Below are positions 20,958 to 32,639 of a DNA stretch of 64,000 bases, in pieces (position 1 is the stretch's first letter; each line of letters begins with the position of its first letter). The stretch comes from Aquatica leii (Eukaryota; Arthropoda; Insecta; Coleoptera; Lampyridae). Location of the stretch: assembly GCA_035610365.1 (NCBI GenBank), contig CM069432.1, positions 235,566,104-235,630,103 of the forward strand, read 5' to 3'. The translations under genes were made by a program, and so were the position numbers. The notes below the pieces were generated by a model, which saw nothing but the letters and a program-made list of their open reading frames with translations, had not been told where the DNA came from and did no database searches.

Positions 20958-22589
20958 ATGAATATAATAAAATCTAAAAATTTGACTGCAGTGAAAAGGG
21001 AGATTGATAATAACACCACAAAGATTTCTCTCCATATGCTCCGAGGAGACGATTTGATTCAACATTCAAGCAGTCTGCTGAATTGTAAGTGTTTCTATTG
21101 TTATTCTTGTTAATATCGTTATTTTCTGTTGTTCTTTCTTATTTGTTATCATTAGAGCCATCGTCACCGTGTCGTCAAAATGAAAGCGATTCGTCATCAT
21201 CTTCCGATGAGACTACCGATGACGAAAGTTTTATTAATAATAATGAAAATGACAATGATAACAACACAGTTGTTAATAATAGTGATGACGATGAAGACGA
21301 CAGCAACATTGTGGTACATGAGACTATGTGGCATTTTGGCAATTTAGTGAACATAAATGTATTGAAGGAAACCCGTTATAAACCACAGATTCATGTTCGG
21401 AACTTGCAGGACATGAAAGAAATAGATTTTTGGATGGCATTTTTCCTTTGTGAAGATATTTACAACATTTTTCAATGCAGTAATGCCAAATTGAGGGATA
21501 GGAAGAAGATAAATGGAGAGAAGTTCATCCTTTCTTTGAGATGACCACAGCCAAGTGGACTGACATCTTTACACCTGGTTATAAACTAACAATTGACGAA
21601 TCGATGTTTGCATGGTATGGCAAGGGGCTTAATAAAGAAGCTGGAGGTATGCCGGCTGTTACTAAAATAAAGCGTAAATCGAAAGGAGTCGGATGCGAAT
21701 GCAAGACAATCGCAAATGTACAATCTGGAGTAATGATTTGGATTGAAATCAATGAGGGGAGGGAAGCTATGCAACAGAAAGAATGGCAAAAAGAACTGGG
21801 TGCAGGAACTGCTACCACATTACGTCTTACACGTCTCACGACTCGTGGTTTTCGTCAGTCAAGACTGCAACGGAATTACATGATCGAGGATTATATTACA
21901 TTAGAATAGTGAAAACTGCAATCGGAAAATATCCTATGTCAGAGCATAAAAAACGATGTCCCCCACTGAGAAGACAATTTTCTGTAGCAATAGCTACTGA
22001 ACTACCTGATACGAAATTAATAACTCTTGCGTGGAGAGACAAAAAAATTCATACATTTGTTGGTACTTGTAGCACGACGACTAACGGAAGCCCTGCGAAA
22101 AAGAGGAGACTTGATGAAGCTGGGAGGAGTGTTATAAAAGAAGTTCCTAGACCGCAAATAGTTGAAGAGTACTTCGATGGTGCACCTGCCATTGATATAC
22201 ACAATCATATTCGCCAGAGTGGACTGGCTTTGGAAGACGTTTGGAATACTCAACGTTGGCAACACCGTATGTTCGCAAGTTTCTTTGGTATTATTGAAAC
22301 AAATGCCTTTTTAGCATACAAATATTTTAAACGCGATCCTGCTGTCAAACACAGCGATTTTACGGAAGCACTTGCACTGCAGCTAATAAAAAATCAGTGG
22401 TGCCACGAGGTAAACGATGCGGCAATTAATGATAATGTTCAAAATGCAGTTCCAAATGAAAATCTACCGGGTGAACATATCTTGATACCAATAAGTAGAG
22501 GCGATGCTAGACAAAGAGTTCAGAGAAAATGCATAATTTGCAGTAGAATTAGAAGAGTACAGCAAAAGGCGAGTTTTTATTTATTGTAG
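20958..22589 (+). pseudogene. piggyBac transposase (DDE_Tnp_1_7), frameshifted
   Basis: A first segment (ATG 20958) runs to a GTAAGT donor at 21085. An ATTAG acceptor ends at 21155, giving a possible 71-bp intron, although the joined codon would be TAG. The main body is a serine/acidic N-terminus (about 21155-21330), METMWHFGN-like and RNLQDMKEIDFWMAFFL to 21540, then after a shift TPGYKLTIDESMFAWYGKG (first catalytic Asp region), GCECKTIANVQSGVM and KELGAGTATTLRLT. A second shift is followed by HDSWFSSVKTATELHDRG (second Asp) and, to 22589, IDIHNHIRQSGLALEDVWNT and a cysteine finger RKCIICSRIRR. The family cuts and pastes at TTAA. At least two frameshifts. Confidence 0.85.
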
Positions 22590-23188
22590 TGGTAGCGGGG
22601 TGCGAGCAGTTATACGCGCTTCTACAACAGGACGTAATTGTTTTACTCATCACCTCCAACATGGAATACCTGCCTGAATGATCGATTACAAATTTTTATT
22701 AAGAATATGTATTTTGCTTGTTGTTTGGTGTCAAGAATTTCCCTTGTTAAACGTTTTACCTACTTTTACATTTATTACATTTATTTTATAATAAATTTTA
22801 CATAATATAACTCCTCCTCCATTTCTTACCCACGCCACTGTATCTCAATAAACTGGGGTTATTTATCGTTTATGCGTTCTCCTATTTTGCTCGTACTGCA
22901 GGAAGATAATAACCGTCCTCAGCTGCATGTGCGTTAGAAAGTCCTGCCAGCAGGACATTGTATTGTGTACAAAAGTTCTTCAGGAAGAGCGTCCAGCAGG
23001 ACAACGTCTTGTACGCTCTATCATTAAGTAACATTCATAACACCCCCCTTCCCACATTCATTTATAATGGCTGTACTGCTATGCCTGCCATAAAATCTAA
23101 GACCATACGATTTAAATTTGACTTTGATTTTTTAATATACAGCTGCTGGACTTTATATCTTATTTAAATAGATTAATTTTGCCCACAG

Positions 23189-24852
23189 ATGACTGATGCC
23201 ATGTCCGAATCTAAAAAGAAATGTAGACAGTACAGTGTTGATTATTTGAAACTTGGCTTAATTCCATCACTGTCGGACAAACAATTGTCTGTGTGTCTTT
23301 TATGCAACAAAGTTTTGGGCAATGACGCTATGAAACCATCCAAGCTGCAGGATCATCTGAGAAGATGTCACCCTGATAAAACAAATAAAGATTTGAAATA
23401 CTTTCAAATACTCATAGATAAACTTTAGAAGAGACCCACGCTGGACAGAATGTTCGCTTCGACGTCACAAAGAAACAATGATGGTTTGCGGTCGTCTTAC
23501 AATATCTCGCAACTTATAGCAAAATCCGGAAAACCGCATACTATCGTAGAGAAGTTAATTTTACCAGTTGTTGAAATGAGTTCTGATATTGAAATCTTCT
23601 TGTGTAATTATTTGCAAACGACCCATTTCTCTATACAATGCAGCATTATTATTGGCATATATTCGTTTTATTATGAATTAAGATATCTACGAAGAACTGC
23701 TGTTCGCAAGAACTTTGACAACCGACAATAAAGGTGAATCAATATTTCATGTTTTGAAGGATTACTTCATTGAAAAAGCAATCCCTTTGTCAAATATAAT
23801 ATCAGTAACTACAGATGGAGCACTTGCCATGGTTGGTTGGACATTATCGTAGATTTATAAGCTGTTTAAAACAAAATGTGTCAGGGGTGTTAGCAATACA
23901 TTGCGTCATCCATCGACAATATTTAGTTGCTAAAAATTTGATTGTTAGATTGCATAAATCTTCAATTAGTCATTGATGCAGTAAACCGAATCCTAAGCAA
24001 CGCGTTGAATATGCGATTATTTGCGCAGTTGTGTGAAGAAAATTTCGAACTCTTTCACCAATTACTCCTTCACACTGAAGTACGCTGGCTGTCGAAAGGC
24101 TTATGTTTGACAAGATTTTTTGTACTTTTTGAGACTATATTAGAATTTCTGGATACTAAAGATAAAATTTTAAAAGACAATTTATTGAAGTGGAAAGCAG
24201 ACATCGCATATTTAACAGATTTGTTTACAAAATTTAATATGGTCAATTTGCAGTTACAAGGCAACAGTCTAAATTTGATTAAAACAAAGTCCATCTTATC
24301 AGCGTGTCTTGCCAGAGTTAAACTAATGAAGCAAAATATTGGACGGGGCGAATTTTCCCAGTTCCCCAATTTGTCACAGACAAAACTGCCAGGAGAGCGA
24401 CGTTTCAACCTACGTTCAACATGTAAATGCCCTCTATTCAGATTTTGAAACTAGGTTTAAGGATGTTTTGACTATAGTAATACCACCGTGCATACTTAAC
24501 CCATATGGTGACATAGAAGAAACGAATGTCATAATACAAGAGGAACTGACTAAACTAAGTACAAACGAAGAACTTAAGGTTCAGTTTAAAAACGGATATC
24601 AGCAATTATGGCTGCAAAACAGCATACCCGTTACTTATCCCGTACTATGGAATATAGCGACGAAATTTTTAATTTTTTTTCCATCGTCATACCTAGTGGA
24701 AAGGAGGTTCTGCACTGTTACCAATCTCCTAACAAAAAAAAAGAAACAGACTGGACGTCATTAGCCAAGAAGATTTAAGATTAAACCTTACAAAATTGAC
24801 GCCAAATGTTGATAATTTATTATTAAAGGATCAGGTTCATCCTTCTCACTAA
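23189..24852 (+). pseudogene. hAT transposase with BED zinc finger (ZBED/SCAND3-like)
   Basis: Starts with an ATG and a BED finger (LSVCLLCNKVLGNDAMKPSK with the following LRRCHPD, residues about 30-65). Next come TLDRMFASTSQRN, ISQLIAKSGKPHTIVEKLI, SNIISVTTDGALAMVG (catalytic Asp region), HTEVRWLSKGLCLTRFF (the hAT W motif) and LLKWKADIAYLTDLF. The dimerisation tail has YPVLWNIATKFLIFFPSSYL and ERRFCTVTNLLTKKK, and decays to a stop at about 24850. A deletion and several frameshifts or stops break it. A paralogous minus-strand copy is at 61.2-62.9 kb. Confidence 0.85.
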
Positions 24853-25095
24853 AAACATTTACTTATTGCTTAGTTTATTTTATGTTACGTATATTTTATA
24901 TAACAGCTACAAAATTTTATTTTGAGTAGTTTTAATTTAAATTCAATTAATAAATGTATAGAACTTAACATGTGTTTTTACTTTAAGTTTTTAACACTAA
25001 ACTTCACTACAGTTAGAAATTTACAAAAAAAATATCAGGTAAAACATAGCAAGCGGTCTACGACACAAAAAAGTTTGGGAACCTCTGCTTTAAAC

Positions 25096-26078
25096 TAAAT
25101 ATAATAGAAAATAATTTTCGTATAATTGTAAAATTTGCTCAAAATAGCCATCGTTTCTCTTGATATGTCATCTAGTTGTTCAAGCGAGATTACAAATTAG
25201 TATGCCTCAAAAACACATTTTTTGATGCTTTTAAGTATAAGATATTTCTCATGTAGTTTGGAAATCTAGACGGGACGTAGTGCTATTTGTCTATACAATT
25301 ACACGTCCCTCAAACTGTTGATACAAAAATTATCTTACTCGTAACTAAATGTACTCACGGCAGCTATCGTATCGAGTTTTTCTAACATAAACTGTAGTTC
25401 TATTTCTGCAGATCCTGCATGATTTTTTTACAATACATACGTACTATTGTAAGGTGGCAATGAAACTTACACACCACCAAATATATCACAGTATAAATAA
25501 CAATCAGTAGGGACAGCTCGCCAAATTTTGCTCGCAGTTTTTCTACGCGCATGAATGCAGCTGGCGGTGCTTTTTGCATTCTCCGATAGTAGCGCAATTA
25601 TTAAATCGCGGAATTACAAAAGTTTAAAGCTTCAGAAGTTTACGTCATAATAATTGGCGTATCGCAATTGCTGTAAAACGCCTAATTTTGTGGTAACTAC
25701 AAAAGTTACGACCCTAAATGCAGCGTAGATGCTACCACCAGCTAATTTTCATAGAAAAACAGTTTTTACAAAAGCTCGAGCAGTCATTTACATAAAAGCT
25801 ACAGCGTAAAAGAAAATCCTGAAGTTATACCTTCAACTTTTACAACTAAGGTAAGTCAGCCAAATATTTCCATGTTAAAACATTTTATTATTTATTATAA
25901 TCAATTTCAATTTTAATAATCTGTAAAATTACCACGTATGCAATAGTTATAATGTCCACATTGTAAGCCTTGGAAAATATAAAAAATGTGATAACATAAA
26001 ATTAAAAAAAATTTTTTTTAATATGTTAAATACTGACAATATTAGGATCTAGTGCTCCAAATACTGTCACACTGGTTT
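25096..26078. other. AT-rich stretch, nothing recognised
   Basis: Between the hAT right target duplication and the 3' end of the pogo-like gene. No coding signature; may hold the unrecognised terminus of the pogo-like element. Confidence 0.4.
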
Positions 26079-27945
26079 TTATACACAATATGGGCACATA
26101 AAAATATCTTTATCAGCTTTAGTGAGACCTAGGCACTCCTCATGAACATATGGTTTACATAAGGAACACAATCGCATATTAGCTTGACCATTTTCGTTGC
26201 ACACAAAACAGAACCAAGATTCAGAACTTTTTATATTTGTACTTACATCATTTTCTTTGTCGTGGGTTTTTGACTTCTGTACCTGTTTACCACGAATATT
26301 TTCATTTTTGTCCGCTTTTTTCGATGATGGCGAAAATAACGCTTTAGTTACTTCTTAAGCTCTGCTGTTGAGTGCTGGTTTCCGTTTTGTCGCGGATATC
26401 TTTATTTACAATGTTAGTAAGAAGCCCATATTCTTGAAATATGTATTTGGATTCTCTTTATCAGGAGTAGAGTGTGCCATATTCATATTTTTTTCGGTGC
26501 ATGGTTTCTTCATTGTACTCTGCAATGTCGTCATTACTATTTATATCGTTATATGAAGAATCATAGACATTAAACTCCAACTCTAAAGACGACTCGGTGT
26601 CAAAGGATGGATTTTTTGTTGTACTGTTTTTTTTTCTTTGGTATACTTTTCGATGAATTTATTCCACTTATACCTGGCATTTGACTGCATTGCGTATCTT
26701 AGGTCTTGTTAGTTATAGAAGTAGGAGAACTGACATATCCATCCTTGTTTTCTATATGCTGCATAGTCTTTTCTTCGACATGTGTTACAAGACTTGGTGT
26801 AAAAGCTGATTCAGGTATGACCACCGGCTCAAACGGGAAAATACCTGTGGCTCGGAATCCAAATAGTATGCTTAAAGCCGTCATTGATTTAAACCAAACT
26901 TTAGTAAATATTTTACCAAACCTCGTTTTGGTTAAGGATTTTCCAGGTTTCGTTAGCAAAAAATTTAAAACTTTTTGATCCCAAAACGATTCTTAGCTTC
27001 TAGACACCGTCTTGTCCATGGGCTGCAGCTCGTAAGTAGTGTTACACGGGAGACAAAACAAGGTAATCTTATGATTTTCTGCAGCTTCAGCAATATCGAT
27101 GTTCAAGTGCAATTTTGCTCCATCGAATATTAAGAGAGCAGGTCCCTTATTCCTGTGCTTTTCAAAATGGTCGAAGCAATGGATAAAGGATTCAGATGAC
27201 ATGCTTCCTTTCGGTGTCACCATTGCAGATGATCCTGGAGGTAAATCATCGCTCCATTCAGATTTAAACCTTTTCCCTTTAAAGAAAATAAATGGTGGTA
27301 TTGTCTTCCTCAAAGTATTCCCACAGACAACAATACTAACGTTTTCCCCGTGCTCTGGAGCAGTCAAGTGCACACGCTTAGCACCTTTTTTTTTGCTAAA
27401 ACAGTCGGCTGTTTGTGAATCGTTAGACGACAACCTTTTTCGTCCATATTGTACACATTACCAGGTTTATCGAATAATTCTAATTTTGTTAACACTTCTT
27501 TTAATTTTATAAAATAATCATTTACAACCACGCGGTTTGGATCCATATGTTGAACCTTGCGCCTGGCTACATCGGAATGTTTTGCAAAAAACAATTTAAG
27601 CCACTTACGTCCTGCCATTTCAGATTATTTCGAAAAAGGTGTAAGAATTTTCAGTGCACTCGCATACAAATAAACGCTTTTTTAAACCATTTTGCTTGTT
27701 AACAACATACCTATCTCTGCCAATTTGTGAATCCTTATTACTAGATCTCTTTCTTGTTACGGATTCAAGGCAGTTTTTCTTCCAAGCCGTTTACGTGAAT
27801 TTCGAGTTCTATAATGTAGGCCAAGTGTCGTTCGGAGAATTTGATATTGTTTCGAAGCTGCGCTGATGCTTATTCCAGATATTACAGCTTCTAACACTTT
27901 TTGAAGATTCTTTACTGACCATTCAGCTCTCTTCTTCTTCGGCAT
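26079..27945 (-). pseudogene. pogo/Tigger-like transposase with C-terminal PHD-like finger, copy 1
   Basis: Minus strand. ATG at 27945, then MPKKKRAEWSVKNLQKVLEA (psq-type helix-turn-helix). Further on are AGRKWLKLFFAKHSDVARRK (CENPB-type DNA-binding second helix), VYNMDEKGCRLTIH (first catalytic Asp), HGENVSIVVCGN, PALLIFDGAKLHLN (second Asp), LFCLPCNTTYELQPMD, GKIFTKVWFKSMTAL and FRATGIFPFEP (end of the DDE_1 fold). The C-terminus has WFCFVCNE, MRLCSLCKPYVHEECLGLT and FMCPYCV, a PHD-type C4HC3-like finger. Stops and at least three frameshifts make it inactive. The same architecture occurs in the plus-strand copy at 55.1-56.7 kb. No matching inverted termini found. Confidence 0.85.
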
Positions 27946-29059
27946 TCTGTAGAAAATGAAGCTTAAATTAATGGGAAGTTATGTTACAGTCTAACTTGTA
28001 GCATTTATTTAATCTCGTCTTCTACTCCTATCTTGGTTAAATTTTTTGGTAATGGATTTCACTAAACACCTTTAAGTTATAATAATAATTTTTTTAAAAT
28101 GTCTTATCCAAATTTGTATTTATAAAAACTAACTACAATTATTGCTTCGACTGTATATTCTTAATTGTCAGACAACATCAGGTAATAAACTGCAACTATT
28201 GAAATTTACCTTAAAATTTTTAAATTATTTGTTATAATCAGAATATAATTTTTGTAATAAATATAAAAAATGCCGCTAATTGCTATTGAATCTTAATAGT
28301 AACACTTCTGACCTAGATTATAACTATTTTTCTAGGTTCGATCAAAATTTAAGTGAGAATATGAATATTAGATATAGTATTATTAGGCTATAAAAATGTT
28401 ATTCTTACAATGTCTTCTGACACCACAAATTTAATTTCTAAAGAATTTTTTTCGTCGTATCGTTAATATCCTTTCTGCCACTTATTCACAAGAAAAAACT
28501 CTGTAAACAAAAAATTCTATATTAAATATGAAAAAAATAGTCAGAAAAACTGCAAAAAAGCTATTCAGTTAAGTTACCTCTAATAGTAAGGTTAACCAAA
28601 TAAGAAACAGATCTTGATGCAATTATGCTTATAATTTACCACTAACGTATAGACATGACAATGACCTGTCATCGAATATAGTTTTGCATGTACTTTCTGT
28701 ATGTCGATTAGATGGTATCTTTTATTTAACGAGCAAGCATACGATTATATTACCGGCACTTTACCAGATAACGGCCATTACTATTGTTTTCTAGGTAATC
28801 AGTATTTTTTAAATATGAAGCACCATGGAGAGTCCATGTTTGTACGCACGCATCAACAAGTTGTTAAATTGCAATTCTTATTTTTGTTGTTTTAAACATC
28901 ACTATTCAGAAACACTTGTTTCCATAAATCAATTTAGTTTGAACGACTACAATGTTAAGTCTGAATTCATAAACTAATAGTTATTATCACCGATTATTTT
29001 GTAATAAACCACATACAGAATCAAAACTGATAAACGTATTGAAAATATAACCTCAGATA
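27946..29059. other. AT-rich stretch, nothing recognised
   Basis: No gene, RNA or clear repeat. The 64-codon frame at 28701-28895 has no recognisable protein character. Confidence 0.45.
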
Positions 29060-29185
29060 CGTATTATGGCGCAAGTCATGCTTTGGTCATGCGTAGTTGT
29101 AGAAAAATAGCGTTAGCATTTACCAGATGGTACAAATGTCGTACAAAGAACGTCCATTGCACATAAATAATATTTTGTCCAATGT

Positions 29186-29230
29186 ACGTTTTGTACAAAA
29201 CGTTTCATGGACATCCGTTAAATGTCCATG
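29186..29230. repeat. Palindrome plus inverted repeat (hairpin cluster)
   Basis: Perfect 18-bp palindrome ACGTTTTGTACAAAACGT (29186-29203), followed at once by CATGGACAT...ATGTCCATG (9-bp arms, 29206-29214 and 29222-29230). GGACGT/TGGACA words recur from about 29150 to 29270. Looks like the core of a small foldback or MITE-type repeat. Confidence 0.6.
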
Positions 29231-30004
29231 AACGTTCAAACCTTTATTGGACTTAAACTGGACGTCCCACGGACCTTGCGTGTATATAATTATTTGAATA
29301 TGGAAAAACGGGATATATATAAAGTAAATGTAAAACCACTTCTCAAACACCCGGTGCTAGTTAATTTCGATTTCCCATGAATGTTGCAAGGTAATTTATA
29401 AAATTGATTTTACTAGATATCGATTATTTATATTTTTGTGAATTAATTAATACTATGTAATTGATTCGAATTCTGTAGCTGCGAAGCTTAAATAAATGCA
29501 TGTTGATGCCAGTACTTATTGCAATCAGTTCCCTGTTTATACTCATCAATGTATCGGGTGTGCCATCTTCATCTTTATCAAAAAATGTACAGTAAATCAA
29601 ATGAGATGAAATGGCGTTTACACCATAGTGTACCTTTGTAAATTTCTTAACCAGGGAAAACCACATAAACGATTTTTACAGTAATTAAGTTTTTTAATTG
29701 AATTTTTTTGTGCAAATATTTTGGCGCCATCTAGAAGCGTTTTAAGAAAGCCAAGTAGCCGCCATGTTTGATTTAAACTTGCGTATTCAACTTCAAAGGT
29801 ACCGACCAAAGCTGTTCCTACTGATTGTTATTCATACTGTGTATATATAATAAGGTTAAATATATAACAGTTTGTAAATTGAGTAAGAAAGTAAAAACGC
29901 AATTTTTATGTTAAGGTTATGCGAGTGTTCGGTATGTTTAACCACGATTAAGTTACTACAATAAAGTATTTGCTACCAGTTATCAAATTATTACATCACA
30001 TACA
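29231..30004. other. No recognised gene
   Basis: Short frames on the minus strand (29424-29666, 29618-29809) show no family motif. Nothing else seen. Confidence 0.4.
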
Positions 30005-30235
30005 TACCTACATCCAGGTTGGTGCAAAACTGAGTACATCAAAATTACCTGAACGTGTTACCATTCGGGAACAACAAGGAACCAATTTTATCGCCAGAGA
30101 CCACGAACAATTAATTGGCGCCATTAAAACTGCCTGGGAGACGATTAGTGATTACTACCTTCTTCTTGTAGTATCAATGCTTATACGACTGCAATAATGC
30201 ATCGACCATCAAGGAGGATCCTTTGCTTAATTTTT
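30005..30235 (+). pseudogene. Tc1/mariner-like transposase C-terminal fragment
   Basis: The frame ends with HEQLIGAIKTAWETISDYYL then LVVSMLIRLQ, a stop, and CIDHQGGS. The pattern AW..I...L..LV.SM..R...VI...GG is the C-terminus of Tc1-type transposases. Only about 75 codons remain and the catalytic core is absent. Confidence 0.5.
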
Positions 30236-31009
30236 TTTAATAAATAATTTATATTGTATAAATACGATATATAATAGATTACAGTATTGCACTGCAGTGA
30301 GGTATTACCTTTTTACCACAGCGACTGTCTGTTATCAGTTTTTAGACTATAACAGCGACTTAAAAACTAACATAGTAAATGAATGTAAATGTAAAATACT
30401 TCATTGTTTTTAATTGACATTCCTTAAAAATACAATAAGAAGGATTGTTTATCGTATTATAGTAAAACAGGATATGAGTGACAGGGAAAATAGGAATTTT
30501 TGGTTATGATACTAGTGATAATGCCTCCCCCGCACCCAAAAGAACGTAAGGTGTGGAAATTCAATAACACATTAATTTTGATTTATTTATTCTTACAAAG
30601 ATTATACCCGTTTACTTATACACAAAAATATTTTGTATAAAAATAAAATGCAGCAAATGCCTTTTTTTGACACAAAATCTTTTTACTATTAATAAGTCTT
30701 TAAAAGTGTCTTAGCAATAATATTATTATTTAAAACATTTATTATAATTGCCTATTTTTGTTTGACATTTCGACCAAAACGAGATATTAAAAAAGCAACT
30801 AAGTACTTAAAATGTTATTAAAACATGGGTGTAATATAAAATAGCCTTACTAAAGTTTATGAGGCACTGTTTCAATATGGAACTTTTATTTACACACGAC
30901 AATATTTCGTATAAAAATAAGATGCAGTTTACTGTTCCAAATCATTCAAAAATTGGAATATATTCATTTTTAGTTTTCGCGAATAAACAATTTGACCTTC
31001 TGGTATTGT
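30236..31009. other. AT-rich stretch, nothing recognised
   Basis: No coding or RNA signature seen. Confidence 0.45.
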
Positions 31010-31319
31010 CAATGTTTATTATTTGTCTAATTTGAATTGCTTGAATAGCATCGCGAACGGTCACGAATGATTGCCGATCGCATTCGCTAACAAGCCTAGT
31101 TTACACCGTTAACTATTTCAATTGAACTAACCAAGGTGTCACGTTTTTTGTTTAGTTGAGTACCTTGTTTCAATTTATCCCATAAAGTCGAGTATGACAC
31201 ATTAAATTGTTTTGGTGTTCTTCACATTCTTACTCCAAGATGATTCACAGCGTTTTTTGCTTTTTTTCTCCCAACTATTCTTCCCTGTCTTTCGTTCTTA
31301 TTATTTTGGCATCCTATAA
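31010..31319 (-). pseudogene. pogo/Tigger-like N-terminal fragment
   Basis: Minus strand: a short basic start (MPK, NKNERQGR), then FNVSYSTLWDKLKQGTQLNK and VTVRDAIQAIQI with stops. The helix-turn-helix pattern FNVSYSTL.DKL is that of pogo-type transposases, but it differs from copies 1 and 2. No catalytic domain nearby on this strand. Confidence 0.45.
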
Positions 31320-32169
31320 AAAATATAAAGTTATCCAGTTGTCTGTGAGAAAAAAATTTTTTTTCGTACATTTTGCATTTTAACAGAAAACACACATTGA
31401 CTAAACATGCCCGTAGTTCTACTAATATTAATTACGGTATAAGTTAAGAAATTTTTGAATTTACCTTAGTTTTTAGCCGGCAAAACTTATAACAATGCAA
31501 TGGTTTATACTTTCATCGATATTGCCGCCATCTTACGTAGGACGCGGTCAAACTAGCAGTCAGGTATTACAGTTGCCTACTCTAAAAACATCCACATACA
31601 CAAAGTATTGATATTTGTTACACTTCCGTAAATATTAGTGCAGCCAGAACTTTTTCCTGATCGGGAATACCCATCTCACCCCTATTCACTCATTACGCGC
31701 TCTCGTGTTGTTACTTGTCCACGTGTAATTTGTGAAGCTGCACTAATTTGATTTTTGGAACGTAGTTAAATTATTTTGTGTTGTTTTTATATCATTATGG
31801 AATATTTATCTATGTGTAGCACAAGAAAAAAAGACGAAAAAAGAGAGATTTATTTTTTTGAGCCAATTTTACATTTTAAAACACAGTGTATATGTGAAAT
31901 GATTCATCTTTGGCCAGAAATAGTACATGGAAAACCACGACACAACCAAAGTTAGGGCTCCGTTGCGAGAGCAGCCGAGACGTCGAAAAGATTATTAGTT
32001 ATTGGCTATAAGATAATCAATCGACTTAATGGTTAGAATGTTTGAGTGAACTCAAAGTTGGTCTTTCAACGACCAGCAATAATAGAGTATATACAAGATG
32101 AAGAGTATTAAAACTAATTGAAACTATGAAACTAATTGAATCCATGAACAGACACATTATCACAGTGAT
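31320..32169. other. No recognised gene
   Basis: Contains an ATG at about 31797 followed by a short lysine-rich frame that soon stops. It may be the 5' end of the transposon-type fragment at 32170-32398. Confidence 0.35.
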
Positions 32170-32398
32170 TCAAGAGACGATAGTGATAGTACTGATCTCA
32201 AAACTTCTAAAATTGGTGATAATATCCAAAAGTCAAGACAACCTCTGCTGAAAACCTCAGAAAAAAAGGTAAAGAAATTAAATCTGCGTCAGACAAATTG
32301 CATCCGTCAGCTAAAGTGGGAGATAATGTGACTTTGCCAATTCTTAATGTAGACAGAGGAAGAGGCGATTTAAGAAATATTATTGGTGTTGTTCTAGG
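32170..32398 (+). pseudogene. Repeat-associated protein fragment (KVGDNVTLPI.NVDRGR motif)
   Basis: The plus-strand frame includes DKLHPSAKVGDNVTLPILNV and DRGRGDLRNIIGVVL. The pattern VGD.V..PI..VDRGR.D.RN..GVVL is one I associate with C-terminal parts of multicopy insect repeat proteins of unknown function. Frameshifted upstream; truncated at 32400 by a hAT-like end. Confidence 0.35.
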
Positions 32399-32401
32399 AC
32401 A

Positions 32402-32520
32402 GTAGTTCCCAAAGTAGTACCTACGGACCCTCAGGAATTTCAGGAAACATTCAGGATATCCGTGAAAAATTAAAATTGATTTGGGGATCCCTGAACAACG
32501 TCAGGGAAGCCACACAAGGT
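32402..32520 (+). mobile_element. Single hAT-type terminus
   Basis: CAGTAGTTCCCAAAGTAGTACC closely resembles the ends of the hAT element at 18560-25087. No matching opposite end or 8-bp duplication (TTCTAGGA expected) was found, so it is an isolated end. Confidence 0.5.
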
Positions 32521-32639
32521 TTAATATAAAAAGAAATTGTGACACATTTCTATTAATATGGAAGTTAAAATAAATAACAATGAATAAATGATTAGCGATT
32601 TTTCCCTCCTAAATCAAATATAATATAGACAAATGCATA

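Larger units (their letters stand above)
19638..23027 (+). mobile_element. piggyBac-type transposon inserted in the hAT element
   Basis: Inverted ends TGAAAGAGTGTACAATG (19642) and, reversed from 23023, TGATAGAGCGTACAAGACG, flanked by GTAA (19638-19641, one mutation) and TTAA (23024-23027), the piggyBac target. Both ends carry repeated TCCTGCTGG/CCAGCAGGA motifs in the subterminal 150 bp, likely transposase-binding repeats. It carries the decayed transposase gene at about 20958-22589 and a LINE insertion at 19855-20911. Confidence 0.8.
18560..25087 (+). mobile_element. hAT element (ZBED/SCAND3-like) with 8-bp target duplications
   Basis: The left end starts CAGTGATTCCAAAAGTGGTC; the right end, reversed, starts CAGAGGTTCCCAAACTTTTT. 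Perfect 8-bp direct repeats CTTTAAAC flank it (18552-18559 and 25088-25095), the target-site length of hAT transposons. The transposase remnant is at 23189-24852. The element's middle is interrupted by a piggyBac element (19642-23023), so the hAT itself is about 3.1 kb. Sequence between 18560 and 19637 is AT-rich and non-coding. Confidence 0.9.
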
